Shown: in pieces, positions 30,321-38,300 of the stretch
How the letters are laid out: every line of letters begins with the position of its first letter
Numbering within the stretch: position 1 is the stretch's first letter
From: Acrasis kona
Lineage: Eukaryota; Heterolobosea; Eutetramitea; Acrasida; Acrasidae
Length of the DNA stretch: 42,710 nucleotides
Direction: 5' to 3'
NCBI GenBank assembly: GCA_026419775.2
Contig: JAOPGA020000432.1
Location: forward strand, 1-42,710
The notes under the pieces: generated by a model
The model's database searches: none
Told to the model about the DNA's origin: nothing
What the model saw: the letters and a program-made list of their open reading frames with translations, nothing else
Translations under genes and position numbers: made by a program

Positions 30321-31545
30321 AAAGCACTATACAAAATCTTGTGCCGTTACATTCACAGCTCTCATGCTTGATTGTGCGCACTTTGAATTGAGCTACTGAT
30401 CCTGGCTTCATCTCGTATATTGTAAAGATGTCGTGAAGATGCAGTTTACCGCCAGTCTTATAATCAAAATCTCCAAAGGTGAGCACAACACAGTGCGTGA
30501 ACGGACTATCGCTTAAGTCCTGGTGAGTCAGGCAAGGAAAGTCAAAATTAACTGCAACTGCAGTGAATGCACCAAAGTACCTTTTTTCCCCATCAGGAAT
30601 TGAAAATTTCAGGAATTGTTGGAACATACCAGGCAAACTTTCAAACAGATATTGGTTCAGCGTATCCCAAACACCTGCTTGGTGAAGTGCATTTATCCAT
30701 TCTTGCACCTCAGGGTTGTCTGTGCCTTTTATTTTAAATACAGAGTTTGTGTATCTACGCCACCAACCAGCATGAATGCCAAGCTCCTTTCCTCTTTTTG
30801 TCTCCTTAATTTTCACATCACTCCGGCTTAGCAGAAGACGCGTCTCTCTTGTAAGAACTTCTAATTGAACTAAAGTTAGAAGATTTGTTTGCAGCTCACA
30901 CAGAAGACCATGATCAGGCTGCAGTGTAAAGTGGTTAGTCGAAAACAATTTGTAATCTGATCTAAATGTTTGCTCTATCGTCTTTCTTGAACTATCACGC
31001 TTATTGCTTGAAGAAGGAGGAAAGCACTGCTCCAAAATAAAATTAAACCTCAATTCATACAATGCCCGCAGTTGCGATAAATGTTCTGGGCTAATAAGAG
31101 AAGACGCCAAATCGTAATCGTTGTTGTAGATTAAATCTAATTCTTCCCTTGAAAGAGAAGATCTGCTTGCAGTTGTTGGAAATTGCTTATGCTGAATAAC
31201 TTTTAAAGAAGGCCTCCAGTCTGGATCTCTTTCAAAAAAAACATCATCGTCAGTCATTACAACAATGTTGGTGTTAAAAATGTTGGGTCTTAATTCATAA
31301 TCCAATTTCAACACATTGTTCTTTTTCCATTTTTCAATAAGCAACAACGCTCGATCGATGAACCTTGTTCGTACATCCAGAGACAGCGCCTCAAATTTGT
31401 TTGATCTTCTTATAACAGCGCACAACATTACTAACGACTCAAGTGTTAAGGAGAGAAGGTTGTCTCCTTCTCTTGAGGAAGATGTTGAAGAAGCAGTAAG
31501 CAGCTTAACTGGCAAACACTGTTCCAAAGAAACTCTGTACTTCAA
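30289..31545 (-). CDS. 2OG-Fe(II) dioxygenase, TET/JBP-like superfamily (by pattern)
   Basis: 418 codons, uninterrupted, ending TAA 30289; AATAAA (minus strand) lies at 30280-30285, a very short 3' end. The last 110 residues form a double-stranded beta-helix oxygenase core: THQDLSD gives the H-x-D iron pair (His341, Asp343), FGDFD and GGKLHLHD follow, then the distal His394 in IKHESCE and the 2-oxoglutarate-binding Arg403 in GTRFCIVLF. These enzymes hydroxylate a substrate using oxygen and 2-oxoglutarate. The pattern is close to the fungal and protist group related to TET/JBP base oxidases, often carried by transposons, but a non-DNA substrate is possible. The frame has no ATG at 31545 (TTG) and is stopped just upstream, so the N-terminus is probably lost. 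ELKYRVSLEQCLP at the start resembles ELRFNFILEQCFP at about residue 167. Confidence 0.7.
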   Translation of the reverse strand: MKYRVSLEQCLPVKLLTASSTSSSREGDNLLSLTLESLVMLCAVIRRSNKFEALSLDVRTRFIDRALLLIEKWKKNNVLKLDYELRPNIFNTNIVVMTDDDVFFERDPDWRPSLKVIQHKQFPTTASRSSLSREELDLIYNNDYDLASSLISPEHLSQLRALYELRFNFILEQCFPPSSSNKRDSSRKTIEQTFRSDYKLFSTNHFTLQPDHGLLCELQTNLLTLVQLEVLTRETRLLLSRSDVKIKETKRGKELGIHAGWWRRYTNSVFKIKGTDNPEVQEWINALHQAGVWDTLNQYLFESLPGMFQQFLKFSIPDGEKRYFGAFTAVAVNFDFPCLTHQDLSDSPFTHCVVLTFGDFDYKTGGKLHLHDIFTIYEMKPGSVAQFKVRTIKHESCECNGTRFCIVLFVDGNSLYQP

Positions 31546-31547
31546 TT

Positions 31548-31937
31548 CAGCAGTCTCTGTGGGATGAGCAGATTAAGGTCCTGCAGAAAGAGAGAGAGGA
31601 GAAGAAAGCACTACAAAAGGAGCGGGCTAGGCAATTGGAAGAGGAAAAGCACAACAAGTATGCGCTAAGAACATCTCACATCCAAGACCACATAGAGCTT
31701 GGTGAACCGTCATTGTTGTCATCAGATACCACTAGACCATCAGTTCTTCCACCGCCACCATCAACAAAAGATTCTGCAAACGTTTCAGTGCAAGCAAACA
31801 TTGTAGATAAAATCCCTGGCTTGAGCTTATATTATATTTCCATAGGACTAATATTATTTACCCTCTATGATAAAGAATGTATTTTATTTTATTTATTAAC
31901 CCATTGTAACAGATTTGGAGGGAGATTGACCGGTTAA
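31548..31937 (+). pseudogene. Charged coiled-coil fragment
   Basis: A plus-strand frame without ATG reads QQSLWDEQIKVLQKEREEKK, ALQKERARQLEEEKHNKYAL and a Ser/Pro-rich PSVLPPPPSTKDSANV, then runs into a hydrophobic end and TAA 31935. The heptad-like charged helix suggests the inner part of a larger protein. It begins right where the minus-strand oxygenase gene starts, so a junction between two elements lies near 31546. Confidence 0.4.
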
Positions 31938-31995
31938 AATGAGTTGAGTACGCGTTTGTGAAAGATTGTTTGAAATTAATCGTTTACACATCACT

Positions 31996-32175
31996 ATGTC
32001 ACATTCTCAAATTCCAACTTCACAATCGCTTTTGGACAAGGTTAATGCGCTTGGAGCGAAGGGTGGTGTTCTCCTCAAGAACAGCATCGGTTGTATGGAC
32101 CTTGAGGAACTGTGTGACAAGATGAACAACAATTCACAGATCCTGCCACTCCTATTTGCTCGACTGGATATTTGT
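31996..32175 (+). pseudogene. N-terminal fragment, unassigned
   Basis: ATG 31996 opens a frame reading MSHSQIPTSQSLLDKVNALG, GVLLKNSIGCMDLEEL and LPLLFARLD before it degenerates near 32175. A clean start and helical sequence suggest the 5' end of a gene cut off by later rearrangement. No family was recognised. Confidence 0.35.
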
Positions 32176-32397
32176 CGGAGGTCAATAGTTCTCTAGAGGC
32201 CTCACTAGCGGATGTTGTCTCCGCTATTGGCTCAGAGTCATGAAATGTAATAACCTCGTTAGAATTTAATACTCTAGAAGTGACTGCAGTTACGTTCGAT
32301 ATGCTGTATAAAATGTTATCAATGCAGTTTTCCGAGAATGTGGGCGAGGTTGTTGCCGAAGAGAGGTGAAATTTGTCCATCAGATTGGTAAGCGCCC

Positions 32398-32555
32398 TCG
32401 ATGGTGACTGAATCTTTAACCATTTTCAACGTGGGTGCGGGTCATGTTGTTTGATTGAAGCTGCAAATAGTCCCCGCTTGCATGTTGAGATGTCGGACAT
32501 GTCTTGTTTGGCGTTTGACATTGTTCCTACCATCTGGAAATTGATGTCTCAATCG
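32398..32555 (-). pseudogene. LINE piece E: ORF1/ORF2 boundary
   Basis: DNA is similar to 22491-22625 of LINE B. On the minus strand it carries the end of ORF1 (a VENG C-terminus against IENG) and the overlapping ORF2 start MVKDSVTI, breaking off at 32398. It shows that the family of LINE B occurs at least twice here. It sits just ahead of the acidic-tailed gene. Confidence 0.75.
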
Positions 32556-32604
32556 TGAACCTGTGGTGATCAACCTGAAGACGGATTTCAATCACACAAA
32601 AGAA

Positions 32605-34092
32605 ATGCAGGGTTATGTGTGTCCTTGTTGCGTCTTTCGTCCCGTCAATGCAGGACACTTTATGGGAAATAAGGTACCTTCATCCAATGACCGCGTCAAA
32701 TATGAAGAGATCATAATGAGCGACCCAGAATACAAAGAGTACCAACAATCACAAAAGAAAAGACATGATAGTATGTTTTCCGGAGACGAAAAGTTTATTA
32801 CCATAACACCCTATTCACCGCCAAACAAAGGTGACAAGACAAGTTGGAACATTCCAGAACAGCAACCATTCAATGTACCCGTTGATTACATTAGCGCCAT
32901 GGTTCATTACTACAACAGTTCAGAAGAAAAACTCAAGATACCGAGAAACTGCTTTACCCTTTTCAAAGGAAGAACACCAATCAATCCCGGTGGCATGTTT
33001 AGCAGCTACAACATTAAAATTGACGAACAATCCTGCAAAGCCCCTGGGTACATTTGGCCCTCACTTGTACTTGTTCTGAATCAAGAATACGATATTAAGA
33101 GTTACATGGAATCACAGCCGCCTGCAGAGAATCAAATCAAAGTGAACGAACAAACCCAAAGAATTGCTTCGATCGTCGAGAATGCAAAAAATGTTGACGA
33201 CTGGAAAACTTTCTGCACGACCACCTGGAACTTGACCGACGCCAAGGACATGGGACACAACAATCAAAGCAATTGGAAAAAATACTACGAAGGGCGCATC
33301 AAAGTCGAGCAACAAGCCCTCGAGCTCCGAGCTTCACAGATCTCCCACTCGACTTCGGACACATCCCTAAGCACCATCGAACTCATTCGTCAACAAGTAA
33401 TAGAAGCATTGGAACTTAAAAGTGACCAACCCGAATTACAACAAAGAATCGCAGACGCTGTTTACATTATTGATTTTGATGCAGACACTAGCTACGGAAG
33501 TATAGAAGGCGCACAATACACTTGTCGATTCTACTCGCCCATTCAAGGCGGTAGAAGCATCGACATCTTGTTCAATTACTATGATAAAATGGGATATTCG
33601 TATCGCGCAAGATACCATTACGTCGCATTCAACACATTAACGATCTCTAATAATCAAAATCAATCCAAAATCAAACCAAAGGCAAATAATTGCATTTATA
33701 TGGATTCGTACGATAGCGAAGAAAGAGTACCAAAATCAGAAACGAGAGCATTATCTGAAACAGAATCCATCAAATTACAAAATGAATTATTTGGTGATGC
33801 ATTGCATTTTTCTAGAGAAGACTTTACTAATTTACTTTTGACAATGAGTGGAATTTATTCTCTTGACGAAGCTGGCTTTGATAGTGATCTTTCCGCGAGA
33901 GATGTTAAAAAATTTATTAAAAAGTATGAAAAACCTGTTATTGTGTATCACCAAAGTAAGAGTGAGGAGGAGGATTCTGATGATTATGATGATTATGACG
34001 ATGATGACGATGAAGACGATGACGAAGAAGACGATGATGATGATGAAGAGGACGATGATGAAGACGATGATGACGAAGAGGACGATGATTAA
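32605..34092 (+). CDS. Acidic-tailed protein of unknown function
   Basis: From ATG 32605 to TAA 34090, 495 aa; the frame is open 14 codons further to a GTG at 32563, and a TGA lies upstream at 32542. The N-terminus has a CPCC pair (GYVCPCCVFRPVNAGHF), possibly metal-binding. The middle is globular (TITPYSPPNKGDKTSWNIPE, NCFTLFKGRTPINPGGMFSS, YYDKMGYSYRARYHYVAF). The end is a run of about 45 Asp/Glu/Tyr residues from YHQSKSEEEDSDD to the stop, as in histone- or RNA-binding chaperones. AATAAA is at 34118-34123. Codon use is regular and there are no stops, so this looks like a real host or element gene. No family was recognised. Confidence 0.7.
   Translation: MQGYVCPCCVFRPVNAGHFMGNKVPSSNDRVKYEEIIMSDPEYKEYQQSQKKRHDSMFSGDEKFITITPYSPPNKGDKTSWNIPEQQPFNVPVDYISAMVHYYNSSEEKLKIPRNCFTLFKGRTPINPGGMFSSYNIKIDEQSCKAPGYIWPSLVLVLNQEYDIKSYMESQPPAENQIKVNEQTQRIASIVENAKNVDDWKTFCTTTWNLTDAKDMGHNNQSNWKKYYEGRIKVEQQALELRASQISHSTSDTSLSTIELIRQQVIEALELKSDQPELQQRIADAVYIIDFDADTSYGSIEGAQYTCRFYSPIQGGRSIDILFNYYDKMGYSYRARYHYVAFNTLTISNNQNQSKIKPKANNCIYMDSYDSEERVPKSETRALSETESIKLQNELFGDALHFSREDFTNLLLTMSGIYSLDEAGFDSDLSARDVKKFIKKYEKPVIVYHQSKSEEEDSDDYDDYDDDDDEDDDEEDDDDDEEDDDEDDDDEEDDD
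33964..34092 (+). repeat. GAY/GAR low-complexity tract coding the acidic tail
   Basis: Repeated GAT/GAC/GAA/GAG codons encode the Asp/Glu tail. Antisense frames here are hydrophobic shadows. Confidence 0.85.
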
Positions 34093-34398
34093 GACGATGA
34101 TTCTGACACATTTCATCAATAAAAAGAACGTACGAATAAAGAAGTATTTACTCACTTCACAAACACTGTTAATTCGTTGCTGTACAACTATCGGTCGTTT
34201 GTACTGGATCTGACTCACAGATGTACTTTAAAGGTGAAGACACATCGATTCCTATCATGAGCAACGAAATCTTGAAAGCAATTAATCATACCGCCTTTTG
34301 GAAGTTGTAAAGAGGAGGTCCAATACTTCGATGAAACAAAGACCAGATTAAAAAAGTCTTAATTATAGTAGATGGTATTATATTCTGAAATATACTAT

Positions 34399-34481
34399 GG
34401 CTGCTTAACTCAGTCGGCTAAATGATATAGAGTGCCATCCTAGTAAGATGGAAGTCAGGAGTTCGATTCTCCTAGTAGCCT
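34399..34481 (+). tRNA. tRNA-Thr (AGT), unusual long D-loop
   Basis: Acceptor GGCTGCT pairs with AGTAGCC (one G-T). T arm AGGAG-TTCGATT-CTCCT is canonical. Anticodon stem CCATC/GATGG with loop CTAGTAA gives anticodon AGT (Thr, ACT codon). Variable loop AAGTC. The D stem ACTC/GAGT closes a loop of 18 nt (AGTCGGCTAAATGATATA), about 8-9 nt more than usual; A-box spacing is therefore odd. The T run in TATTTTTACT at 34482 onward is a pol III terminator. No 3' CCA is encoded, as in eukaryotes. Confidence 0.8.
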
Positions 34482-34628
34482 ATTTTTACTCTACAATGTA
34501 AATAATTCTGTTTGGCGAAGCTTTATGCAAAAGCACAACTATTTAATGAGATCAAGTGGGATAACATCTTTTTCTATTCATAATGGTATGTTCTAAAATT
34601 TATTTATAGCCCAATCAATCAACAAAAA

Positions 34629-36246
34629 ATGTTGAGGTCTGAGGACATGTCATTGGTGCAGCTCACCATGCAACGAGAGGCTGCACATGACACTATAGCT
34701 GTTTTTGGAGAGCTCGGTATAATTGAATTCAAAGACGTAATTTTTCTACATTACCATAGTATTAAATTATCTTCAGTTATCATCCCACCTTAACGCATAT
34801 CAAAGACAGTATGCGAACGAAGTAAAGCGTTGTGAGGAATTAGAAAGGGCTATTAGATTTTTTGAAAAGCAATTAAAGGCATCGGAGGTGAGTAGAGTAA
34901 CATTGTCCTCTGTTGGCGTAGAGGAGCCTCCTCAATATACTGGTGATATGTTCTCGCTAGAAACTAGCTTTGGTGAGAAAGAGCAAGAGTTAATTCAAAT
35001 GGAATCCAGCCTCGAACAAATGTTATCTGAGAAAAACAGATCAGAGGAGTTAATTTACGTTATTAAGCATGGAGAGAACTTACTAAGAACTGATGACGAG
35101 CTGAGCATCGGAGAAAATAGTGACGATGACATGAGCTCACCTGAGGTTGGAAGGCCGATAATTAGCACAGGCAACACTCTCGACCATCTTACTGGTGTTA
35201 TACCGCGCAGCAAAATCATAACCTTCATTACATTATGCAACAGAATTACTCGCGGTAACCTGGTGCCCAAGTTTTCGGAAATACCAGAAAAACTATACGA
35301 TGAGAAAACAAATCAGTTAGTGGACAAATCAGTTTTTACTTTATTCGTGCCCCAGAGTTCTAAACTAATGATCACAAAAATATGTGACTTGATAGGAGCA
35401 AATCTTCACGTCTATCCATCGCAAGACGTGCTTCAAGCTCAACGCAAACTACATTTACAAATCAATCAGCTGGAACAAACCATAGATAGTACAAAGATGA
35501 GAAGAAACGATCTTCTAAGCGACATCAACACTCACATAGAGTCATACAAGTATAGGATCGCTTCGGAGAAATTAATCTACAACACTTTGAACTTGTTGGA
35601 CTACAACATACAGGGTTCGGTCATTGCGGAGGGATGGACTCCAACCAAACATTTGGATCTGATTAGAAGCAAGCTGGATCAAGCAAGAGTTACATCAGGA
35701 GCTCAAATTGAGTCTTACATGGAGGAACTAAGAACGCAACAACTCCCGCCTACTTACTTTGAAACCAACAAATTCACGGCATGCTTCCAAGACATTGTAA
35801 GTGCTTACGGAGTTCCAAGATACAAGGAAATTAATCCAGCATTGTTCACAATCATTACATTCCCATTTTTGTTTGCCGTCATGTTTGGAGATTGGGGACA
35901 CGGACTGATATTAACAACTTTTGCCATCTCTCTATGCGCGTTTGAGAAACGCCTTCAAAAAACTGCTGATGAAAGTGAATTATTCAACATGATTTTCCAC
36001 GGACGCTACGTTCTACTTTTAATGGGTTTGTTCAGTACCTTCACGGGTCTCATCTATAACGATGTATTTGGTCTCACCATCGATCTCTTCGGAACAGGAT
36101 ATACCTTTGGTGCTGGTCGAACCGGAGAATTTTCAGACAGGACATATCCGTTCGGAGTCGATCCGGCGTGGTACGGAACTAGCAACAAGTTGTTGTTTTA
36201 TAATTCTTTAGAAAATGAAAATGCGAGAAAGTACGATGTTGTTTAG
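34629..36246 (+). CDS. V-type H+-ATPase subunit a, 3'-truncated
   Basis: Subunit a of the membrane Vo sector, which carries the proton half-channels in acidic organelles. Exon 1 (34629-34736) codes for MLRSEDMSLVQLTMQ to GELGIIEFKD, the conserved start. A 40-nt intron (34737-34776, GTAATT...TTCAG) follows, and exon 2 resumes LSSHLNAYQRQYANEVKRCE with the frame open to TAG 36244. The cytosolic N-half is complete; membrane helices begin with LFTIITFPFLFAVMFGDWGH and GRYVLLLMGLFSTFTGLIYN. The protein is 525 aa, against about 820-850 for the family. Homology ends at NSL followed, one base out of frame, by KMKM (36212-36223); the essential C-terminal helices with the proton-path arginine are missing. 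Confidence 0.95.
34737..34776 (+). other. 40-nt spliceosomal intron in the V-ATPase gene
   Basis: GTAATTTTTCTACATTACC...CTTCAG. Removing it joins FKD to LSSHLN in frame and matches the family alignment; 40 is not a multiple of 3, so it must be spliced for the protein to be read. Confidence 0.9.
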
Positions 36247-36606
36247 ATATAATGGAGTGGTCATTGTTGTGAATGTCTTTTCGTAGATTCTCGCTGATAT
36301 ATCCTTTTGTAGTTGTACTGATAAAGATTCTATTGACTTTTGATTGTTAGAGTAACCTATCGCCCAAATTACTACTGCGACAACAAGAGTGTTGAGACAA
36401 AGTAGTAATGGCACCAGTATTTTTATGCTGCACGTCATTTTTAAGGATAAAGATTTGTTGGTCAAAGGATCTTCGGGTTGTACAGGTGTCATAACCTGTT
36501 CCATTATGTCATTTAGGTTAGTATTCCTTTTCCCTATCGAAAGCTCTGATATGGGTACCACGCTTGTACCACCCCCTACGAGATACTTCACAGCCCTCTT
36601 AGACAT
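36230..36606 (-). pseudogene. N-terminal part of a Cache-type membrane protein
   Basis: ATG 36606 opens a frame with a cytoplasmic start of about 57 residues, a single membrane helix (CSIKILVPLLLCLNTLVVAV), and the beginning of an extracellular helix SVQLQKDISARIYEKTFTTM, the layout of Cache-sensor receptors and cyclases in protists. After TTPLYLNN (about 36248) the frame enters antisense V-ATPase sequence and stops at 36208. The sensor and any catalytic domain are therefore missing. It is transcribed towards the V-ATPase gene, tail to tail. Confidence 0.6.
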
Positions 36607-37054
36607 TTGAAAAAGATTCCGGTATCTCCAAATAAGATAGAGGCACCGAAAATTTCCATATTCTGTGTATTATTATCTTTACAGTATTGTAAACTGTGAG
36701 TGCAATCTACTAAACACGAAGAGACTGTCACTTTTGAAATATGGTCAACAGACAAATGTACTAATTAGAAAAGGTCAGTATGACATCAACCAATTATTAG
36801 TTGAATTGAAGTCAAATAAACGTGAGCGTAAGAAATAAACGCACAAAAATCTTCACAATCCAAAGTTAGTTAGATAAGATTAGATAGATTAAAGCTATTG
36901 TTTTACATCTTCGCTGTCATGAACATGTTTATTTTCAGTTAGGCAATTCAATTATAAAATGAATATTGGGCTGATATGAACTATTGTTACAACGCTAAAA
37001 AATAATCAAGTAATAATTTATGTCTATGGGTTAACACAAAATTTAAGTTTTACT
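36607..37054. other. Intergenic, AT-rich
   Basis: No ORF of note between the Cache-like start and the DNRLRE gene, both on the minus strand. It presumably holds the 5' region of the Cache-like gene. Confidence 0.5.
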
Positions 37055-37648
37055 TTATTCGCATACAATGTTCAGGTAGGTTGCGTATTTCTCACCCTTT
37101 TCTCTGCTATTTAAATAAACAGAGTTTCCATTAGTAGTGGATGCTTCAACACCAAATCTCTTGTGTCCTTGGCTTATCGCAGCTTGAACATCACTAGTGA
37201 TGTCTAATGGACCAGGAACCATGTTCCACTTTGAAGTGTCTCCAACCATAACAGTTCCAAGTGGTTGTCCAACAGTATTTGGCTTTGTTCTGTATGTAAC
37301 TGTTTCCTCATTCCAGTTACTTCCATCCAACTTGATGATTTCTAGAACGGCTTGACTAGACCCAGCAGAAGATATAAAGGCAGCTTTTGGGAACACCAAC
37401 TCTGCCTTAGATACTGTGCATCCGCTTAGAGAAGCAAGTGAATACCCAAAAAGACCTTTGGAGCTTAGATGATAGGATCCAATGTTGATTGTTGTAGCTT
37501 TTCCTTGTTTTGCATCTGGACATGGTACTCCTCCACAGCCTGCATAGCTGCTTAACGTGACTTGTGCATCCTTGTTAGCTTTAATCCTGATGTTCTTGGC
37601 AAGAGCGATGCCAATCAAGCACACAACCAACAATAATGCGTGTCTCAT
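37055..37648 (-). CDS. Secreted DNRLRE-domain-like protein
   Basis: 197 aa from ATG 37648 to TAA 37055. Residues 1-18 (MRHALLLVVCLIGIALAK) are a signal peptide. The rest is one beta-rich domain: CPDAKQGKATTINIGSYH, SNWNEETVTYRTKPNTVGQP, LDITSDVQAAISQGHKRFGV and YLNSREKGEKYATYLNIVCE. W-x-E-x-TVTY and the final SREK-YATYL block are the marks of DNRLRE/CBM96-type domains, extracellular modules linked to carbohydrate or cell-surface binding. Few cysteines. The stop codon lies inside the AATAAA signal (37054-37059). Uninterrupted and apparently functional. Confidence 0.75.
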   Translation of the reverse strand: MRHALLLVVCLIGIALAKNIRIKANKDAQVTLSSYAGCGGVPCPDAKQGKATTINIGSYHLSSKGLFGYSLASLSGCTVSKAELVFPKAAFISSAGSSQAVLEIIKLDGSNWNEETVTYRTKPNTVGQPLGTVMVGDTSKWNMVPGPLDITSDVQAAISQGHKRFGVEASTTNGNSVYLNSREKGEKYATYLNIVCE

Positions 37649-37649
37649 T

Positions 37650-38300
37650 GTTATCTTGGCAAACGTGTTTATTTCTTTGAAGTGAATGTCTTTTTACTGT
37701 AGGTTGGAAAATAACGAAATCTCGTAAATTATACTAATCAAGTAGAGCTGTTTTGTAAAAAAGATATTTATTTGAAATAATGGTCAACGGACCAAACTGG
37801 AATTCTAGCACGCGTTTTAATACTGTAAAAATTTGTCCGGTGGAAACAGTTATATATGGCAATTTTCATTGTAATATCTTTATATACTGTATATAAAGAC
37901 AGTATAACCCTACAGTGTCGCAGGAAAGACACATTCCATCGTACAATATGGAACACAGGGCTACGTTCTCTTATATAATGCCGCTGAGCAGACCCAGGAT
38001 AGGGATCTTTGTTACTGTGAGATGAGGGATAGCATTACACGTTTTAAAACAAAAAACACACAATGAAGAGGATACAGAAGATATGAACAGGGATAAACAT
38101 TCAAGGTCTTTCATCAGATTTTGCCTGTTAGTCAAAGCGGCGGTCCTCCTGCACTTACTAAAGACATATTCAAAAATGACAGCTGACATGTTCTTTTATG
38201 ATCAACTAAACGGAAACTCTAACTACTACGTGCAATGTTTACTAAAAGTCATGAATGAAGTAGTAGTATTATTCTCTATTGTGAATATTTCGGGCTTGTG
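37650..38300. other. Upstream region of the DNRLRE gene; no clear gene
   Basis: A plus-strand frame of about 57 codons from near 37907 (SVAGKTHSIVQYGTQGYVLL to KTKNTQ) and another at 38083-38301 (MNRDKHSRSFIRFCLLVKAA) are possible exons or chance ORFs. ACTGTATATAAAGACAGTATAA at about 37888 is AT-rich and promoter-like, but it is not clear for which strand. Confidence 0.35.

Noticed and set aside
33832-34218. 128-aa minus-strand ORF rich in Ile/Val, looking like a membrane protein
   Set aside because: It is the antisense of the GAT/GAC/GAA tract that encodes the acidic tail; the composition follows from that tract.
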